Below are positions 44,323 to 53,420 of a stretch of 64,000 nucleotides of DNA, one piece after another (the first letter of the stretch is position 1; the number at the start of each line of letters is the position of its first letter). The notes beneath the pieces were generated by a model that saw only the letters and a list, made by a program, of their open reading frames with translations, was not told the DNA's origin and did no database searches. The stretch covers positions 1 to 64,000 of the forward strand of contig NZ_CP125653.1 of NCBI RefSeq assembly GCF_030053135.1. The letters run 5' to 3'. Source of the DNA: Rhizobium sp. BT04 (GTDB lineage: Bacteria; Pseudomonadota; Alphaproteobacteria; Rhizobiales; Rhizobiaceae). Both the position numbers and the translations under genes were made by a program.

Positions 44323-45366
44323 ATGACCAAAGTCCGTGCGCTGGTGCTGGAACGCCAGCATGAGCTTGCGCTTCGCGATATCGATCTGCCGCTCGAAACC
44401 GGCCCCGGCGAGGTGAAGATCAAGATTCATACCGTCGGCGTCTGCGGTTCGGACGTGCATTATTACACGCACGGCAAGATCGGCCCCTTCATCGTCAACG
44501 CGCCGATGGTGCTCGGCCATGAGGCGGCGGGCACGGTGGTCGAGGTCGGCGCCGGCGTCACGCATCTGAAAGTCGGCGACCGCGTCTGCATGGAACCCGG
44601 CATTCCCGATCCGAATTCCAAGGCGAGCCGGCTCGGCCTGTACAATATCGACCCGGCCGTGACCTTCTGGGCGACCCCGCCGATCCACGGCGTGCTGACG
44701 CCGGAGGTCGTGCATCCCGCCAACTACACATTCAAGCTGCCCGACAATGTCAGCTTCGCCGAAGGCGCCATGGTCGAACCCTTCGCCGTCGGCATGCAGG
44801 CAGCGAGCAAGGCAAAGATAGTGCCGGGTGATACTGCCGTCGTACTCGGCGCCGGGCCGATCGGCACGATGGTGGCGATCGCGGCGCTTGCCGGCGGCTG
44901 CGCCCGGGCGATCGTTGCCGATCTCGCCCAGCCGAAGCTCGATATATCAGCGCAGTACCAGGGCGTCATTCCGGTCAATATTCGCGAGAAGAGCCTGAGC
45001 GAAGAAGTGGGCAGGCTGACCGACGGCTGGGGCGCCGATGTCGTCTTCGAATGCTCCGGCTCGCCGAAAGCCTGGGAAACGATCATGGCGCTGCCGCGCC
45101 CGGGCGGCGTCATCGTCGCGGTCGGCCTGCCGGTCAACCCGATTGGTTTCGACGTTTCGACGGCATCCACCAAAGAGATCCGCATCGAGACGGTGTTCCG
45201 CTACGCGCATCAGTATGAGCGCTCGATCGCGCTGCTCGGCTCCGGTCGCGTCGACCTAAAGCCGCTGATATCAGAGACCTTCAAGTTCGAGGATTCGATC
45301 AAGGCGTTCGATCGCGCCGTCGAGGCGCGGCCGAGCGACGTGAAGCTGCAGATCGTGATGGAATAG
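44323..45366 (+). CDS. Zinc-dependent polyol dehydrogenase (xylitol/L-iditol type)
   Basis: A 347-residue medium-chain dehydrogenase. Catalytic zinc ligands are Cys41 (VCGSDVH), His66 and Glu67 (GHEAAG). The loop that carries the structural zinc in other family members is [20 protein letters not shown] here, without the four Cys, as in bacterial xylitol and sorbitol dehydrogenases. The NAD-binding site is [10 protein letters not shown]. It oxidises a sugar alcohol to a ketose; xylitol is the best guess from the [17 protein letters not shown] segment. It stands alone with its own promoter. Confidence 0.85.
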   Translation: MTKVRALVLERQHELALRDIDLPLETGPGEVKIKIHTVGVCGSDVHYYTHGKIGPFIVNAPMVLGHEAAGTVVEVGAGVTHLKVGDRVCMEPGIPDPNSKASRLGLYNIDPAVTFWATPPIHGVLTPEVVHPANYTFKLPDNVSFAEGAMVEPFAVGMQAASKAKIVPGDTAVVLGAGPIGTMVAIAALAGGCARAIVADLAQPKLDISAQYQGVIPVNIREKSLSEEVGRLTDGWGADVVFECSGSPKAWETIMALPRPGGVIVAVGLPVNPIGFDVSTASTKEIRIETVFRYAHQYERSIALLGSGRVDLKPLISETFKFEDSIKAFDRAVEARPSDVKLQIVME

Positions 45367-45378
45367 GGCGAGGCAGCC

Positions 45379-45951
45379 TTACGATGAGTGCCCGGCGCTC
45401 AATTTCATCTTGCGAAAGACAAGGGCGGCGGCCGCGACGATAGCGGCGGCTCCGACGGCGATCAGCAGATGGCGATGGAGGGGAAGCTGGCCCAACATCT
45501 GCTGGATGCCGTGCCCGAAGAGGTAACCGAGCGCCGTGAAAAGCTGCCCCCACACCAGTGCGGCGGCGGCATTCAAGATGACGAATTTTCCGGTCGGTAT
45601 TCGCGTCGTCCCGATGACAACAGGGCTGATCGTCCGCAACCCCACCAGAAAACGAAACGCGAATATGAAGCCGGTGGGATATCTTTCCAGCAGCCGGGTT
45701 GCGCGCGCCATCGCCGGTCTCTGCATCAGGCGGCGCACGAGGCCCCATCTGGCGGCATAACGGCCGGCGAAGAACCACAATTGATCGCCGGCGAAGGATC
45801 CCGCCGTGGCCGCAAGCGACGCCGACCAGTAGCTCAGCAGTCCGCGATGGGCAATCACACCGCCGAGAAACGCCGCCGTTTCGCCTTCGAAGGCAGCGCC
45901 CAGAAATATTGCCAGCAGACCGTAATGCTCGATCAGCGCTTCGATAGACAC
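45379..45951 (-). CDS. DedA/SNARE-associated family membrane protein
   Basis: A 190-residue polytopic inner-membrane protein of the DedA family. It shows the ETAAFLGG and GDQLWFFAGRYAARWG blocks with a conserved Glu, and the amphipathic RFLVGLRTISPVVIGTTRIP loop with the essential Arg and Pro. DedA proteins act in lipid flipping and membrane homeostasis, including undecaprenyl phosphate recycling. It is convergent with the polyol dehydrogenase. Confidence 0.85.
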   Translation of the reverse strand: MSIEALIEHYGLLAIFLGAAFEGETAAFLGGVIAHRGLLSYWSASLAATAGSFAGDQLWFFAGRYAARWGLVRRLMQRPAMARATRLLERYPTGFIFAFRFLVGLRTISPVVIGTTRIPTGKFVILNAAAALVWGQLFTALGYLFGHGIQQMLGQLPLHRHLLIAVGAAAIVAAAALVFRKMKLSAGHSS

Positions 45952-45979
45952 GCGGGTCCGCCTCCAGCCGTTCCTAGAG

Positions 45980-47341
45980 CTAAACCGGCTTTAAATCCCC
46001 AAGCAGCGTCGGGATCAGCTCCGACACCGTCGGATGGATCGGCACCGACCATTGCAATGCGGGATAGGTGGTGCCGGCATTCATCGCGTCGATGAGACCG
46101 TGGATCACTTCATCACCTTCGATGCCGAGGATCGCGGCGCCGAGGATTTTCCGGGTCTCGGCATCGGCAATCACCTTCATGAAGCCCTTGGTCTCGCCGC
46201 GCTCGTTGGCCCGGCCGACGCGGCTCATCGGACGGGTCGAGACCATGATCTTGCGCCCTGAGGCGCGCGCCTGCTTCTCCGTCATGCCGACGCGGCCGAG
46301 CGGCGGGTCGATATAGAGCGCATAGGCGGGGATGCGGCTCGACAGCTTGCGGTCGTCGCCGTCGATGAGATTGGCGGCGGCGATCTCGAAATCATTGTAG
46401 GAGGTGTGGGTGAAGGCGCCGTGGCCGTTGCAGTCGCCGAGCGCCCAGATGCCCTCGACATTGGTGGCGAGCCTGTCGTCGACGGTGATGAAGCCGCGTT
46501 GATCGGTGGCGACGCCGGCGGTATCCAGGCCGAGATCGTCGGTGTTCGGCTTGCGGCCGGTGGCGATCAGCACATGGCTCGCATCGATCTTCGCCGAGCC
46601 GGCGGAGACACGGATCCCGCTGCCGTTCCGGGCAAAGGCGATGTTGCCGGCGTCGGTGTGGACGCCAATGCCTTCCGCGCGCAGGATATCGGCGATCGCA
46701 TCCGATATATCCTCGTCCTCGCGCGATGCGAGCTTCGGGCCGTGCTCGATGACGCTGACTTCGGCGCCGAAGCGGCGATACATCTGCGCGAATTCCAACC
46801 CGATATAGCTGCCGCCGATCACCGCCAGATGCCGCGGCAGCGTGTCGAGCTGGATGATCGAGGTGCTGGTGAGGTAGTCGATATCGTCGATGCCGGGCAG
46901 CTCGGGAATGACGGGCCGTGCGCCGACATTGAGGAAGATGCGCGGCGCGGTCAGCGTTTCGCCGTTGACGCTGACGGTCTTCGGTCCCTCGAAACGGGCA
47001 TGGCCGTAGATCACGCTCATGCCGTCCATGCCGCCGAGCCAGCCGATCAGGCCGTTGCGGGCATTCATCGTCACCGTTTCGGCCCGCGCCCTGACCACCT
47101 TCATGTCGACGGCGATCTCGCCGGGGATATTGACGCCGTAAACCGCGCCGTTTCTCGCGACATGGGCGGCGCGGGCGCTGGCGACCAGCGTCTTCGTCGG
47201 CATGCAGCCGGCATTGACGCAGGTGCCGCCAAGGAACTTGCGCTCGATCAGCGCCACTTTCATGCCCTTTTCAACCATGCGGGCGGCAAGCGACGGGCCG
47301 GCCTGGCCGGCGCCGATGACGATGGCGTCGAAGCTCTTCAT
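45980..47341 (-). CDS. FAD-dependent pyridine nucleotide-disulfide oxidoreductase (mercuric-reductase-like, no Hg domains)
   Basis: A 453-residue flavoprotein. FAD site GAGQAGPSLAARMVEKG at 10-26, redox-active GGTCVNAGCMPTK near 38-50, NAD site GGSYIGLEFAQMYRRFG, and the C-terminal interface HPTVSEL with the catalytic His. It lacks the N-terminal heavy-metal domain and the C-terminal vicinal Cys pair of MerA, so it is not a true mercuric reductase; substrate unknown. Its ATG overlaps the DUF4126 stop by four bases. Confidence 0.88.
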   Translation of the reverse strand: MKSFDAIVIGAGQAGPSLAARMVEKGMKVALIERKFLGGTCVNAGCMPTKTLVASARAAHVARNGAVYGVNIPGEIAVDMKVVRARAETVTMNARNGLIGWLGGMDGMSVIYGHARFEGPKTVSVNGETLTAPRIFLNVGARPVIPELPGIDDIDYLTSTSIIQLDTLPRHLAVIGGSYIGLEFAQMYRRFGAEVSVIEHGPKLASREDEDISDAIADILRAEGIGVHTDAGNIAFARNGSGIRVSAGSAKIDASHVLIATGRKPNTDDLGLDTAGVATDQRGFITVDDRLATNVEGIWALGDCNGHGAFTHTSYNDFEIAAANLIDGDDRKLSSRIPAYALYIDPPLGRVGMTEKQARASGRKIMVSTRPMSRVGRANERGETKGFMKVIADAETRKILGAAILGIEGDEVIHGLIDAMNAGTTYPALQWSVPIHPTVSELIPTLLGDLKPV

Positions 47342-47799
47342 GACACCGCCCCCACGATGAGCACCGCGCCGATGACGGCGACGGCATCTTCGATGAGAGC
47401 TGCCGGCAAATCCTTGCCGAAGGCAGCGGCAAGCCGGCCGCGGACGGCAGCGCCGCCATAAGTGCCGATGACGGCGCCGATCACCCCGGCGATCAGCCCG
47501 CCGAAGAGCAGGCTGCTGGCGGCACCGATCGTCGCGCCTGACAGCGCGCCCGAGACGATGCGGGCGCCGAACTGCATCGGCACCTTGCGTGACGGCGTCG
47601 ACGGCAGCTGGTCGGCGATCAGTTCGACGACGGCGAGAACCGTGAAGATCCATGGCGTCCACCGATACCCCATGAAGGCAAGCGGCGTCTGCGACACGTC
47701 GAACCAGCCGAGCGCCGCGCCCCAGGCGACGGCGGCCGGTGCGGTCATGGTGCGAAGGCCTGAGATGACACCGATCAGCAATGCAAGAAGCAGAAACAT
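47338..47799 (-). CDS. DUF4126 membrane protein
   Basis: A 153-residue protein with several hydrophobic segments starting MFLLLALLIGVISGLRTMTA (the GLRTMTAPA motif is typical of DUF4126) and Gly/Ala-rich helices later (SGALSGATIGAASSLLFGGL). Function unknown. Translationally coupled to the flavoprotein downstream through an ATGA overlap, hinting that the two act together at the membrane. Confidence 0.82.
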   Translation of the reverse strand: MFLLLALLIGVISGLRTMTAPAAVAWGAALGWFDVSQTPLAFMGYRWTPWIFTVLAVVELIADQLPSTPSRKVPMQFGARIVSGALSGATIGAASSLLFGGLIAGVIGAVIGTYGGAAVRGRLAAAFGKDLPAALIEDAVAVIGAVLIVGAVS

Positions 47800-47890
47800 G
47801 CGATCCCCCTCTTTGCCGGCTTTCGCGCCGCAATCAGGGAAGGTTGCACATTGTCAGGCGCGTGGCAATTCGTCGTGTTGCGCCGGGGAT

Positions 47891-49078
47891 TTAGTTCGCA
47901 AAGGCGGCGATGCCGGTGATCGCCCGGCCGATGATCAGCGCGTGGATGTCGTGCGTGCCCTCATAGGTGTTGACCACTTCGAGGTTGACGAGATGGCGGG
48001 CGATGCCGAATTCGTCGGAGATGCCGTTGCCGCCGAGCATGTCGCGGGCCGCGCGCGCGATGTCAAGCGCCTTGCCGCAGCTGTTGCGCTTGAGGATCGA
48101 GGTCAGCTCCACCGGCGGATGGCCTTCCTCCTTCATGCGGCCGAGCCGCAGGCAGCCCTGAAGGCCGAGCGAGATCTCCGCCGCCATGTCGGCGAGCTTC
48201 TTCTGGATCAGCTGGTTGGCGGCGAGCGGCCGGCCGAACTGCTTGCGCTCCAGCGTATATTGCCGGGCTCTGGCATAACAATCCTCGGCAGCACCGAGCG
48301 CGCCCCAGGCGATGCCGAAACGGGCCGAGTTGAGGCAGGTGAACGGTCCCTTGAGGCCGGTCACACCAGGCAGAAGATTTTCCTCCGGCACGAACACCCC
48401 GTCCATCACCACTTCGCCTGTGATCGAGGCGCGCAGGCCCACCTTGCCGTGGATGGCGGGGGCCGAAAGTCCCTTCCAGCCCTTTTCGAGGATGAAGCCG
48501 CGGATGAGGCCGTCCTCGGTCTTGGCCCAGACGACGAAGACATCGGCGATCGGCGCGTTGGAGATCCAGGTCTTCGAGCCGGTCAGGCTGTAGCCGCCGT
48601 CGACCTTCTTGGCGCGTGTCGCCATCGAGCCGGGATCGGAGCCGTGATCGGGTTCGGTGAGGCCGAAGCAGCCGATCCATTCGCCGGTGGCGAGTTTCGG
48701 CAGGTATTTCAGCTTCTGCGCCTCAGACCCGAAGGTTTCGATCGGCACCATCACCAGCGAGGACTGGACGCTCATCATCGAGCGGTAACCGCTGTCGACC
48801 CGCTCGACCTCACGGGCGATCAGGCCGTAGGCGACGTAACCGAGGCCGGCGCCGCCGTAGTCGGGAGAGATCGTCGGGCCGAGCAGGCCGAGTTCGCCCA
48901 TTTCCCGGAAGATTTCGGGATCGGTCTTTTCATGGCGGAAGGCGGCAAGAACCCTCGGAGCAAGCTTCTCCTGCGCATAGGCATGGGCCGTATCCTGCAC
49001 CATGCGCTCCTCGTCAGTCAGCTGCTCCGCCAGCCGGAACGGGTCGGTCCAGTCGAAAACCTCGCGCGTATGCTGCAT
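47891..49078 (-). CDS. gcdH: Glutaryl-CoA dehydrogenase
   Basis: A 395-residue acyl-CoA dehydrogenase. The catalytic base is Glu373 in [12 protein letters not shown], the position and motif specific to glutaryl-CoA dehydrogenases. [15 protein letters not shown] and [16 protein letters not shown] form the FAD and substrate pocket. It oxidises and decarboxylates glutaryl-CoA to crotonyl-CoA in lysine, tryptophan and glutarate degradation. Divergent from the cupin gene. Confidence 0.93.
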   Translation of the reverse strand: MQHTREVFDWTDPFRLAEQLTDEERMVQDTAHAYAQEKLAPRVLAAFRHEKTDPEIFREMGELGLLGPTISPDYGGAGLGYVAYGLIAREVERVDSGYRSMMSVQSSLVMVPIETFGSEAQKLKYLPKLATGEWIGCFGLTEPDHGSDPGSMATRAKKVDGGYSLTGSKTWISNAPIADVFVVWAKTEDGLIRGFILEKGWKGLSAPAIHGKVGLRASITGEVVMDGVFVPEENLLPGVTGLKGPFTCLNSARFGIAWGALGAAEDCYARARQYTLERKQFGRPLAANQLIQKKLADMAAEISLGLQGCLRLGRMKEEGHPPVELTSILKRNSCGKALDIARAARDMLGGNGISDEFGIARHLVNLEVVNTYEGTHDIHALIIGRAITGIAAFAN

Positions 49079-49253
49079 CTCGGCGTCTCCTCACCCTTGA
49101 ATTCAGGCTTGCCTCATCAAAGGTCGCATAGACCCGCCAGTCGAGCGCGTCAACAGAAGGCGGCCCTAGCGAAAAGACAGGGCGCGCCGTCTTTTCAAAT
49201 GCGCCGGCATGATCCACTTTGCCCGCGATCGATTCTGGAACGAGGAGACGGAA

Positions 49254-49592
49254 ATGTCGTCAAGCGATCTGTTCGTATCGGCCGAAGGCGCCGAATGGGT
49301 CAATCCCGAGCCCGGCGTCGTCAGGCGTATCATGACCTATCTGCCCGAGATGATGATGGTGGAAGTGGCATTCGAAAGCGGCGCCGTGGGCGCTGCCCAT
49401 TCGCATCCGCACATCCAGGCCAGTTATGTCGCCGAGGGCAGCTTCGAAGTGACGATCGATGGCCGGACCGAGGTGCTCAAGCAGGGCGGCAGCTTCATCG
49501 TGCCCCCCAATCTCGTCCACGGCGTCAAGGCGCTGGAAAAGGGCCGGCTGATCGACAGCTTCACGCCGCACCGGGCCGAGTTTCTCAAATAG
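49254..49592 (+). CDS. Small cupin-domain protein
   Basis: A 112-residue single-domain cupin. Motif 1 is HSHPHIQASYVAEGSFEVTI with metal-binding His residues, and motif 2 is VPPNLVHGVKAL. ATG 49254 has GAGGAG six bases before it; an upstream ATG at 49209 lacks one. Similar to proteins involved in uronate or pectin-derivative metabolism, but no specific role can be assigned. Its stop touches the end of the convergent LysR gene. Confidence 0.85.
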   Translation: MSSSDLFVSAEGAEWVNPEPGVVRRIMTYLPEMMMVEVAFESGAVGAAHSHPHIQASYVAEGSFEVTIDGRTEVLKQGGSFIVPPNLVHGVKALEKGRLIDSFTPHRAEFLK

Positions 49593-50546
49593 TCAGGTTT
49601 CGGCTTCCGACCGGCGCGCCGGGCCGGCGGCGGTGACATAGGGCGGCACGAAACGAGCATCCTCGCCGCGCACCGCCTCGCGCAGGAAGTCGATGACGGC
49701 GCGTACACGCGGCGCCTGTTTCAGGTCGCGATGGCAGGTGATCCAGTAGTGGCGCTTGAGGTCGATCTCCTCGGGCAGCACGCGCACCAGCTCGGGATAA
49801 CGGCTGGCGAAGAAATAGGGCAGGATGCAGAGGCCGAGACCGTTTCGGGTGGCGGTGAGCTGCGCGAAGATGCTGGAACTCTGGAACTGCGGTTTGATGC
49901 GCGGGTGCACATCGCTGAGGTAATCCAGGCCCGGCGCGAAAATCATCTCCTCGATATAGCTGACGAAGGGATGGTTGAGCAGGTCCTCGCGGCAGGTGAT
50001 GCCAGGCGCCTTTGCCAGATAGTCGCGCGAGCCGTAGATCTGCAGATGGTAGTCGGTCAGCTTCTCGGCGAAATAAGGCCCGCCCTTCGGCTCGTCGAGC
50101 ACGACGGAAAGATCGGCCTCCTTGCGTGACAGCGACATGATCTGCTGGATCGTCACCAATTCGAGCGAGAGATGCGGATGCTGCGCGGCAAACCGCGGCA
50201 GCACCGTCGCGAAGAAGAAATTGGCAAAACCTTCCGGCGCGCTGAGCCGCACGAGGCCGCGCTGCGCCATCGAGCCATCGGCAAGGTCGGCGCGCAGCCG
50301 CTCGGTCTCCTGTTCCATCCGCTCGGCCGTCTCGACGAAGCGCGTTCCCATGGCGGTCAGCACATAGCCGCGCGGATTGCGCTCGAACAGTTTGACCTTG
50401 AGGGTGAATTCCAGCCGGTCGATGCGGCGCGAGACAGTGGCATGGCTGGAACGCAGCTGGCGGGCCGCCGTGGACAGCTGTCCGGTGCGGGCGACGGCTA
50501 GAAAAAACTGAAGATCGTCCCAAGTAAACTGCGGTGGATTGGTCAT
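49593..50546 (-). CDS. LysR-type regulator divergent from the branched-chain-type ABC operon
   Basis: A 317-residue LysR regulator with an N-terminal HTH (WDDLQFFLAVARTGQLSTAA, then SSHATVSRRIDRLE) and an effector domain. ATG 50546 is favoured over 50558: GGGGA sits five bases before it, and the upstream ATG lies inside an 8-bp inverted repeat. It is divergent from the transporter operon at 50722 and very likely controls it. Confidence 0.88.
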   Translation of the reverse strand: MTNPPQFTWDDLQFFLAVARTGQLSTAARQLRSSHATVSRRIDRLEFTLKVKLFERNPRGYVLTAMGTRFVETAERMEQETERLRADLADGSMAQRGLVRLSAPEGFANFFFATVLPRFAAQHPHLSLELVTIQQIMSLSRKEADLSVVLDEPKGGPYFAEKLTDYHLQIYGSRDYLAKAPGITCREDLLNHPFVSYIEEMIFAPGLDYLSDVHPRIKPQFQSSSIFAQLTATRNGLGLCILPYFFASRYPELVRVLPEEIDLKRHYWITCHRDLKQAPRVRAVIDFLREAVRGEDARFVPPYVTAAGPARRSEAET

Positions 50547-50556
50547 CGCCGTCCCC

Positions 50557-50578
50557 ATCTGTTCAAAAACGAACAGAT
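50557..50578. promoter_or_regulatory. Inverted-repeat operator beside the LysR gene
   Basis: ATCTGTTC and GAACAGAT are perfect 8-bp inverted repeats with a six-base A-rich spacer, 11 bases from the LysR start. The right arm recurs at 50681-50688, so both are probably sites for the same regulator. Confidence 0.55.
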
Positions 50579-50676
50579 ACTGTTTGGAATTAGTTGTAAA
50601 CCACCCGTTGCTTCAACGCGGAATTTCCGTGATCGTAAGGCGAGGGTCGGCCGTTCTGAGGAGTGCGGCTGGCCAA

Positions 50677-50688
50677 ATCTGAACAGAT
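50677..50688. promoter_or_regulatory. Second copy of the GAACAGAT motif, before the ABC operon
   Basis: ATCTGAACAGAT is a short palindrome (ATCTG-AA-CAGAT) sharing GAACAGAT with the site at 50571-50578. It sits inside a larger pair GCCAAAT/ATTTGGC (50672-50678 and 50694-50700), 22-50 bases upstream of the binding-protein ATG. Confidence 0.5.
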
Positions 50689-50721
50689 CCGCAATTTGGC
50701 TCATCTCTGGGAGGAGAGAAT

Positions 50722-51927
50722 ATGCGTAAGAATCTCATTGCATCAGTTGCATTTCTGCTTGCGAGCAGCACGGCGGTGCTCGCGCAAAGCGCGACCGACG
50801 GCAAGGTCAAGATCGGCATCCTGAACGACCAGTCGGGTGTCTATGCCGATTTCGGCGGCAAGTCCTCCGTCGAGGCCGCCAAGATGGCGGTCGAGGATTT
50901 CGGCGGCAAGGTGTTGGGTGTTCCGGTCGAGATCGTCGATGCCGACCACCAGAACAAGCCCGATATCGCCTCCAACATCGCCCGCCAGTGGTATGACACC
51001 GAGCAGGTGGATGCGATCATGGAATTGACCACCTCGTCGGTGGCGCTCGCGGTGCAGGCGATCGCCAAGGAAAAGAAGAAGATCGACATCGTCACCGGTG
51101 CTGCGACGACGGATCTGACCGGCAAGGCCTGCTCGCCCTACGGCTTCCACTGGGCCTACGATACCCATGCGCTCGCCGTCGGCACCGGCGGCGCGCTCGT
51201 CAAGCAGGGCGGCGACAGCTGGTTCTTCCTGACCGCCGACTATGCCTTCGGCTATTCGCTGGAACAGCAGACCACCGACTACGTCAAGGCGAGCGGCGGC
51301 AAGGTTGTCGGCGCTGTGCGCCATCCGCTGTCGACCCAGGATTTCTCCTCCTTCCTGCTGCAGGCGCAATCATCCGGCGCCAAGGTGATCGGCCTTGCCA
51401 ATGCCGGCCTCGACACCTCGAACGCCATCAAGCAGGCGGCCGAATTCGGCATCACCCAGGGCGGCCAGCATCTGGCGGCACTGCTCTTCACGCTCGCCGA
51501 AGTCCATGGCCTCGGCCTCGAAGCGGCTCAAGGACTGACGCTGACGGAAGGCTTTTACTGGAACCGCGACGACGAAAGCCGCGCCTTCGCCAAGAAGTTC
51601 TTCGCCCGCACCGGCAAGATGCCGAACATGATCCACACCGGCACCTATTCGGCAGTGACGCAATATCTGAAGGCGGTGGAGAAGGCCGGCACCGACGAGA
51701 CGGAAGCCGTTGCCAAGCAGCTGCATGAAATGCCGGTCGATGACGTCTTCGGCCGCGGCGGCACGGTCGGCGCCAATGGCCGCATGATCCACGACATGTA
51801 TCTGCTGCAGGTCAAGAAGCCGGCCGACAGCAAGGAGCCATGGGATTACTTCAACGTTCTCGCCACCATCCCCGGCAAGGAAGCCTATATCGATCCCGCC
51901 AAGAGCGGCTGCGATCTGGTGAAGTAA
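50722..51927 (+). CDS. ABC substrate-binding protein, branched-chain amino-acid (HAAT/LivK-like) family
   Basis: A 401-residue periplasmic protein with a signal peptide ending AVLAQ. The Peripla_BP_6 pattern is clear: KIGILNDQSGVYADFGGKSS at the mature N terminus, then the WFFLTADYAFGYSLE segment. GGGAGGAGAG precedes the ATG. First gene of a seven-gene run. Members outside the Liv core bind varied amides, aromatic acids or small organics; the linked dehydrogenases suggest an alcohol- or hydroxy-acid-type ligand. Confidence 0.9.
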   Translation: MRKNLIASVAFLLASSTAVLAQSATDGKVKIGILNDQSGVYADFGGKSSVEAAKMAVEDFGGKVLGVPVEIVDADHQNKPDIASNIARQWYDTEQVDAIMELTTSSVALAVQAIAKEKKKIDIVTGAATTDLTGKACSPYGFHWAYDTHALAVGTGGALVKQGGDSWFFLTADYAFGYSLEQQTTDYVKASGGKVVGAVRHPLSTQDFSSFLLQAQSSGAKVIGLANAGLDTSNAIKQAAEFGITQGGQHLAALLFTLAEVHGLGLEAAQGLTLTEGFYWNRDDESRAFAKKFFARTGKMPNMIHTGTYSAVTQYLKAVEKAGTDETEAVAKQLHEMPVDDVFGRGGTVGANGRMIHDMYLLQVKKPADSKEPWDYFNVLATIPGKEAYIDPAKSGCDLVK

Positions 51928-51932
51928 GCACG

Positions 51933-52715
51933 ATGGCGGTTTCCGCAATTGAAACTCAGGCAAAGCCGCGGGTGGTGTTATCAGCCCGCGGCCTGCGCCG
52001 CGATTTCGGCGGCTTCACGGCCGTCAAGAATGTCGATCTCGATGTGCATGACGCCAGCGTGCATGCGCTGATTGGCCCGAACGGCGCCGGCAAGACCACG
52101 GTCTTCAACCTGCTGACCAAGTTCCTACAGCCGACAGCGGGCACGATCACCCTGATGGGCACCGACATCACCGGAACGCCGCCCGACAGGGTGGCGCGCA
52201 TGGGGCTGGTGCGCTCTTTCCAGATCTCGGCGGTCTTCCCGCATCTGAGCGTGCTCGACAATGTGCGGGTGGCGCTGCAGCGGCCGAACAATCTTTCCAC
52301 CCAGTTCTGGCGGCCGCTTTCGGCACTCGACCGGCTGAACGAGCGCGCCGAGCAGTTGCTCGCCAGCGTCGGGCTTTCCAAGGAGCGCGATCATATCGCC
52401 GCCGATCTTTCCTATGGCCGCAAGCGGGTGCTGGAGATCGCCACCACGCTGGCGCTCGATCCGAAGGTGCTGCTGCTCGACGAGCCGATGGCCGGCATGG
52501 GGCTGGAGGATGTCGGCGTCGTTTCATCCATCATCCGCGAGGTCGCCCGCGAGCGGGCGGTGCTGATGGTCGAACACAATCTCTCCGTCGTCGCCAATAT
52601 CTGCCAGCATGTGACGGTGCTGCAGCGCGGCGAGATCCTCGCCGAGGGCGACTATGCCACAGTCAGCCAGGACGAGCGCGTCCGCGTCGCTTACATGGGC
52701 ACGGAGGAGCATTGA
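51933..52715 (+). CDS. Branched-chain-type ABC transporter ATPase (LivG-like)
   Basis: A 260-residue ATPase. Walker A GPNGAGKTT, a signature-like LSYGRKRVLEIATTLAL (with YG in place of GGQ, normal for LivG), Walker B VLLLDEPMAGMG and the switch His in EHN. ATG 51933 follows the binding-protein stop by five bases. It shares one base with the next ATPase gene (TGATG). Confidence 0.92.
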   Translation: MAVSAIETQAKPRVVLSARGLRRDFGGFTAVKNVDLDVHDASVHALIGPNGAGKTTVFNLLTKFLQPTAGTITLMGTDITGTPPDRVARMGLVRSFQISAVFPHLSVLDNVRVALQRPNNLSTQFWRPLSALDRLNERAEQLLASVGLSKERDHIAADLSYGRKRVLEIATTLALDPKVLLLDEPMAGMGLEDVGVVSSIIREVARERAVLMVEHNLSVVANICQHVTVLQRGEILAEGDYATVSQDERVRVAYMGTEEH

Positions 52716-53416
52716 TGGCCGCTCTGCTCGAAATTCACCAGCTCAATGCCTGGTACGGCGAAAGCCACGTCCTGCATGGCGTCGACATGCGGGTGGCCGA
52801 AGGCGAGACGATCACCATTCTCGGCCGCAACGGCGTCGGCAAGACGACGACACTGCGCACCATCACCGGCATCGTGCGCACCCGCAAGGGCAGCATCAGC
52901 TTTGCCGGCAGCGACATGATGCAGGTGCCGCTGCACAAGACGGCGCATCGCGGCATCGGCTTCGTGCCGGAGGAGCGCGGTATCTTCTCGACGCTCACCG
53001 TTTCGGAAAACCTGCTGCTGCCGCCCGTCGTGGCGAAGGGCGGGATGACGCTCGACGAAATTTATGAGCTCTTCCCCAATCTCTATGAGCGCCGCGGCAG
53101 TCCAGGCACCAAACTATCAGGCGGCGAGCAACAGATGCTGGCGATCGCCCGAATCTTACGCACCGGCGTTCGGCTGCTCATCCTCGACGAACCGACCGAG
53201 GGGCTCGCGCCCGTCATCGTCCAGCGCATCGGCGAGGTGCTGAAGAAGCTCAAGGAGCGCGGCATGACGATCCTGCTCGTCGAGCAGAATTTCCGCTTCG
53301 CCAGCCGTATTGCCGATCGCTTCTATCTGATGGATCATGGGCAGATGGTGTCGGAATTCCCGGTCGGCGAACTGCCGCAGCGTATGGATACGCTGCACAA
53401 GGTTCTGGGAGTGTGA
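52715..53416 (+). CDS. Branched-chain-type ABC transporter ATPase (LivF-like)
   Basis: A 233-residue ATPase. Walker A GRNGVGKTTTLRTI, family marker GFVPEERGIFSTLTV, signature LSGGEQQMLAIARIL and Walker B LLILDEPTEGLAP. GGAGGAG precedes ATG 52715, whose A is the last base of the preceding stop codon. Works as a heterodimer with the LivG-like protein. Confidence 0.92.
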   Translation: MAALLEIHQLNAWYGESHVLHGVDMRVAEGETITILGRNGVGKTTTLRTITGIVRTRKGSISFAGSDMMQVPLHKTAHRGIGFVPEERGIFSTLTVSENLLLPPVVAKGGMTLDEIYELFPNLYERRGSPGTKLSGGEQQMLAIARILRTGVRLLILDEPTEGLAPVIVQRIGEVLKKLKERGMTILLVEQNFRFASRIADRFYLMDHGQMVSEFPVGELPQRMDTLHKVLGV

Positions 53417-53420
53417 CCAG

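Noticed and set aside
45951..45975. GGAAC-N17-CGTG on the minus strand before dedA as a stress promoter
   Set aside because: The -10 does not fit and it would touch the start codon, leaving no room for a leader.
47462..49636. A 724-codon plus-strand open frame opposite the DUF4126 and gcdH genes
   Set aside because: Arg/Ala/Asp-rich composition with no domain, fully antisense to a well-recognised enzyme; a typical shadow in GC-rich DNA.
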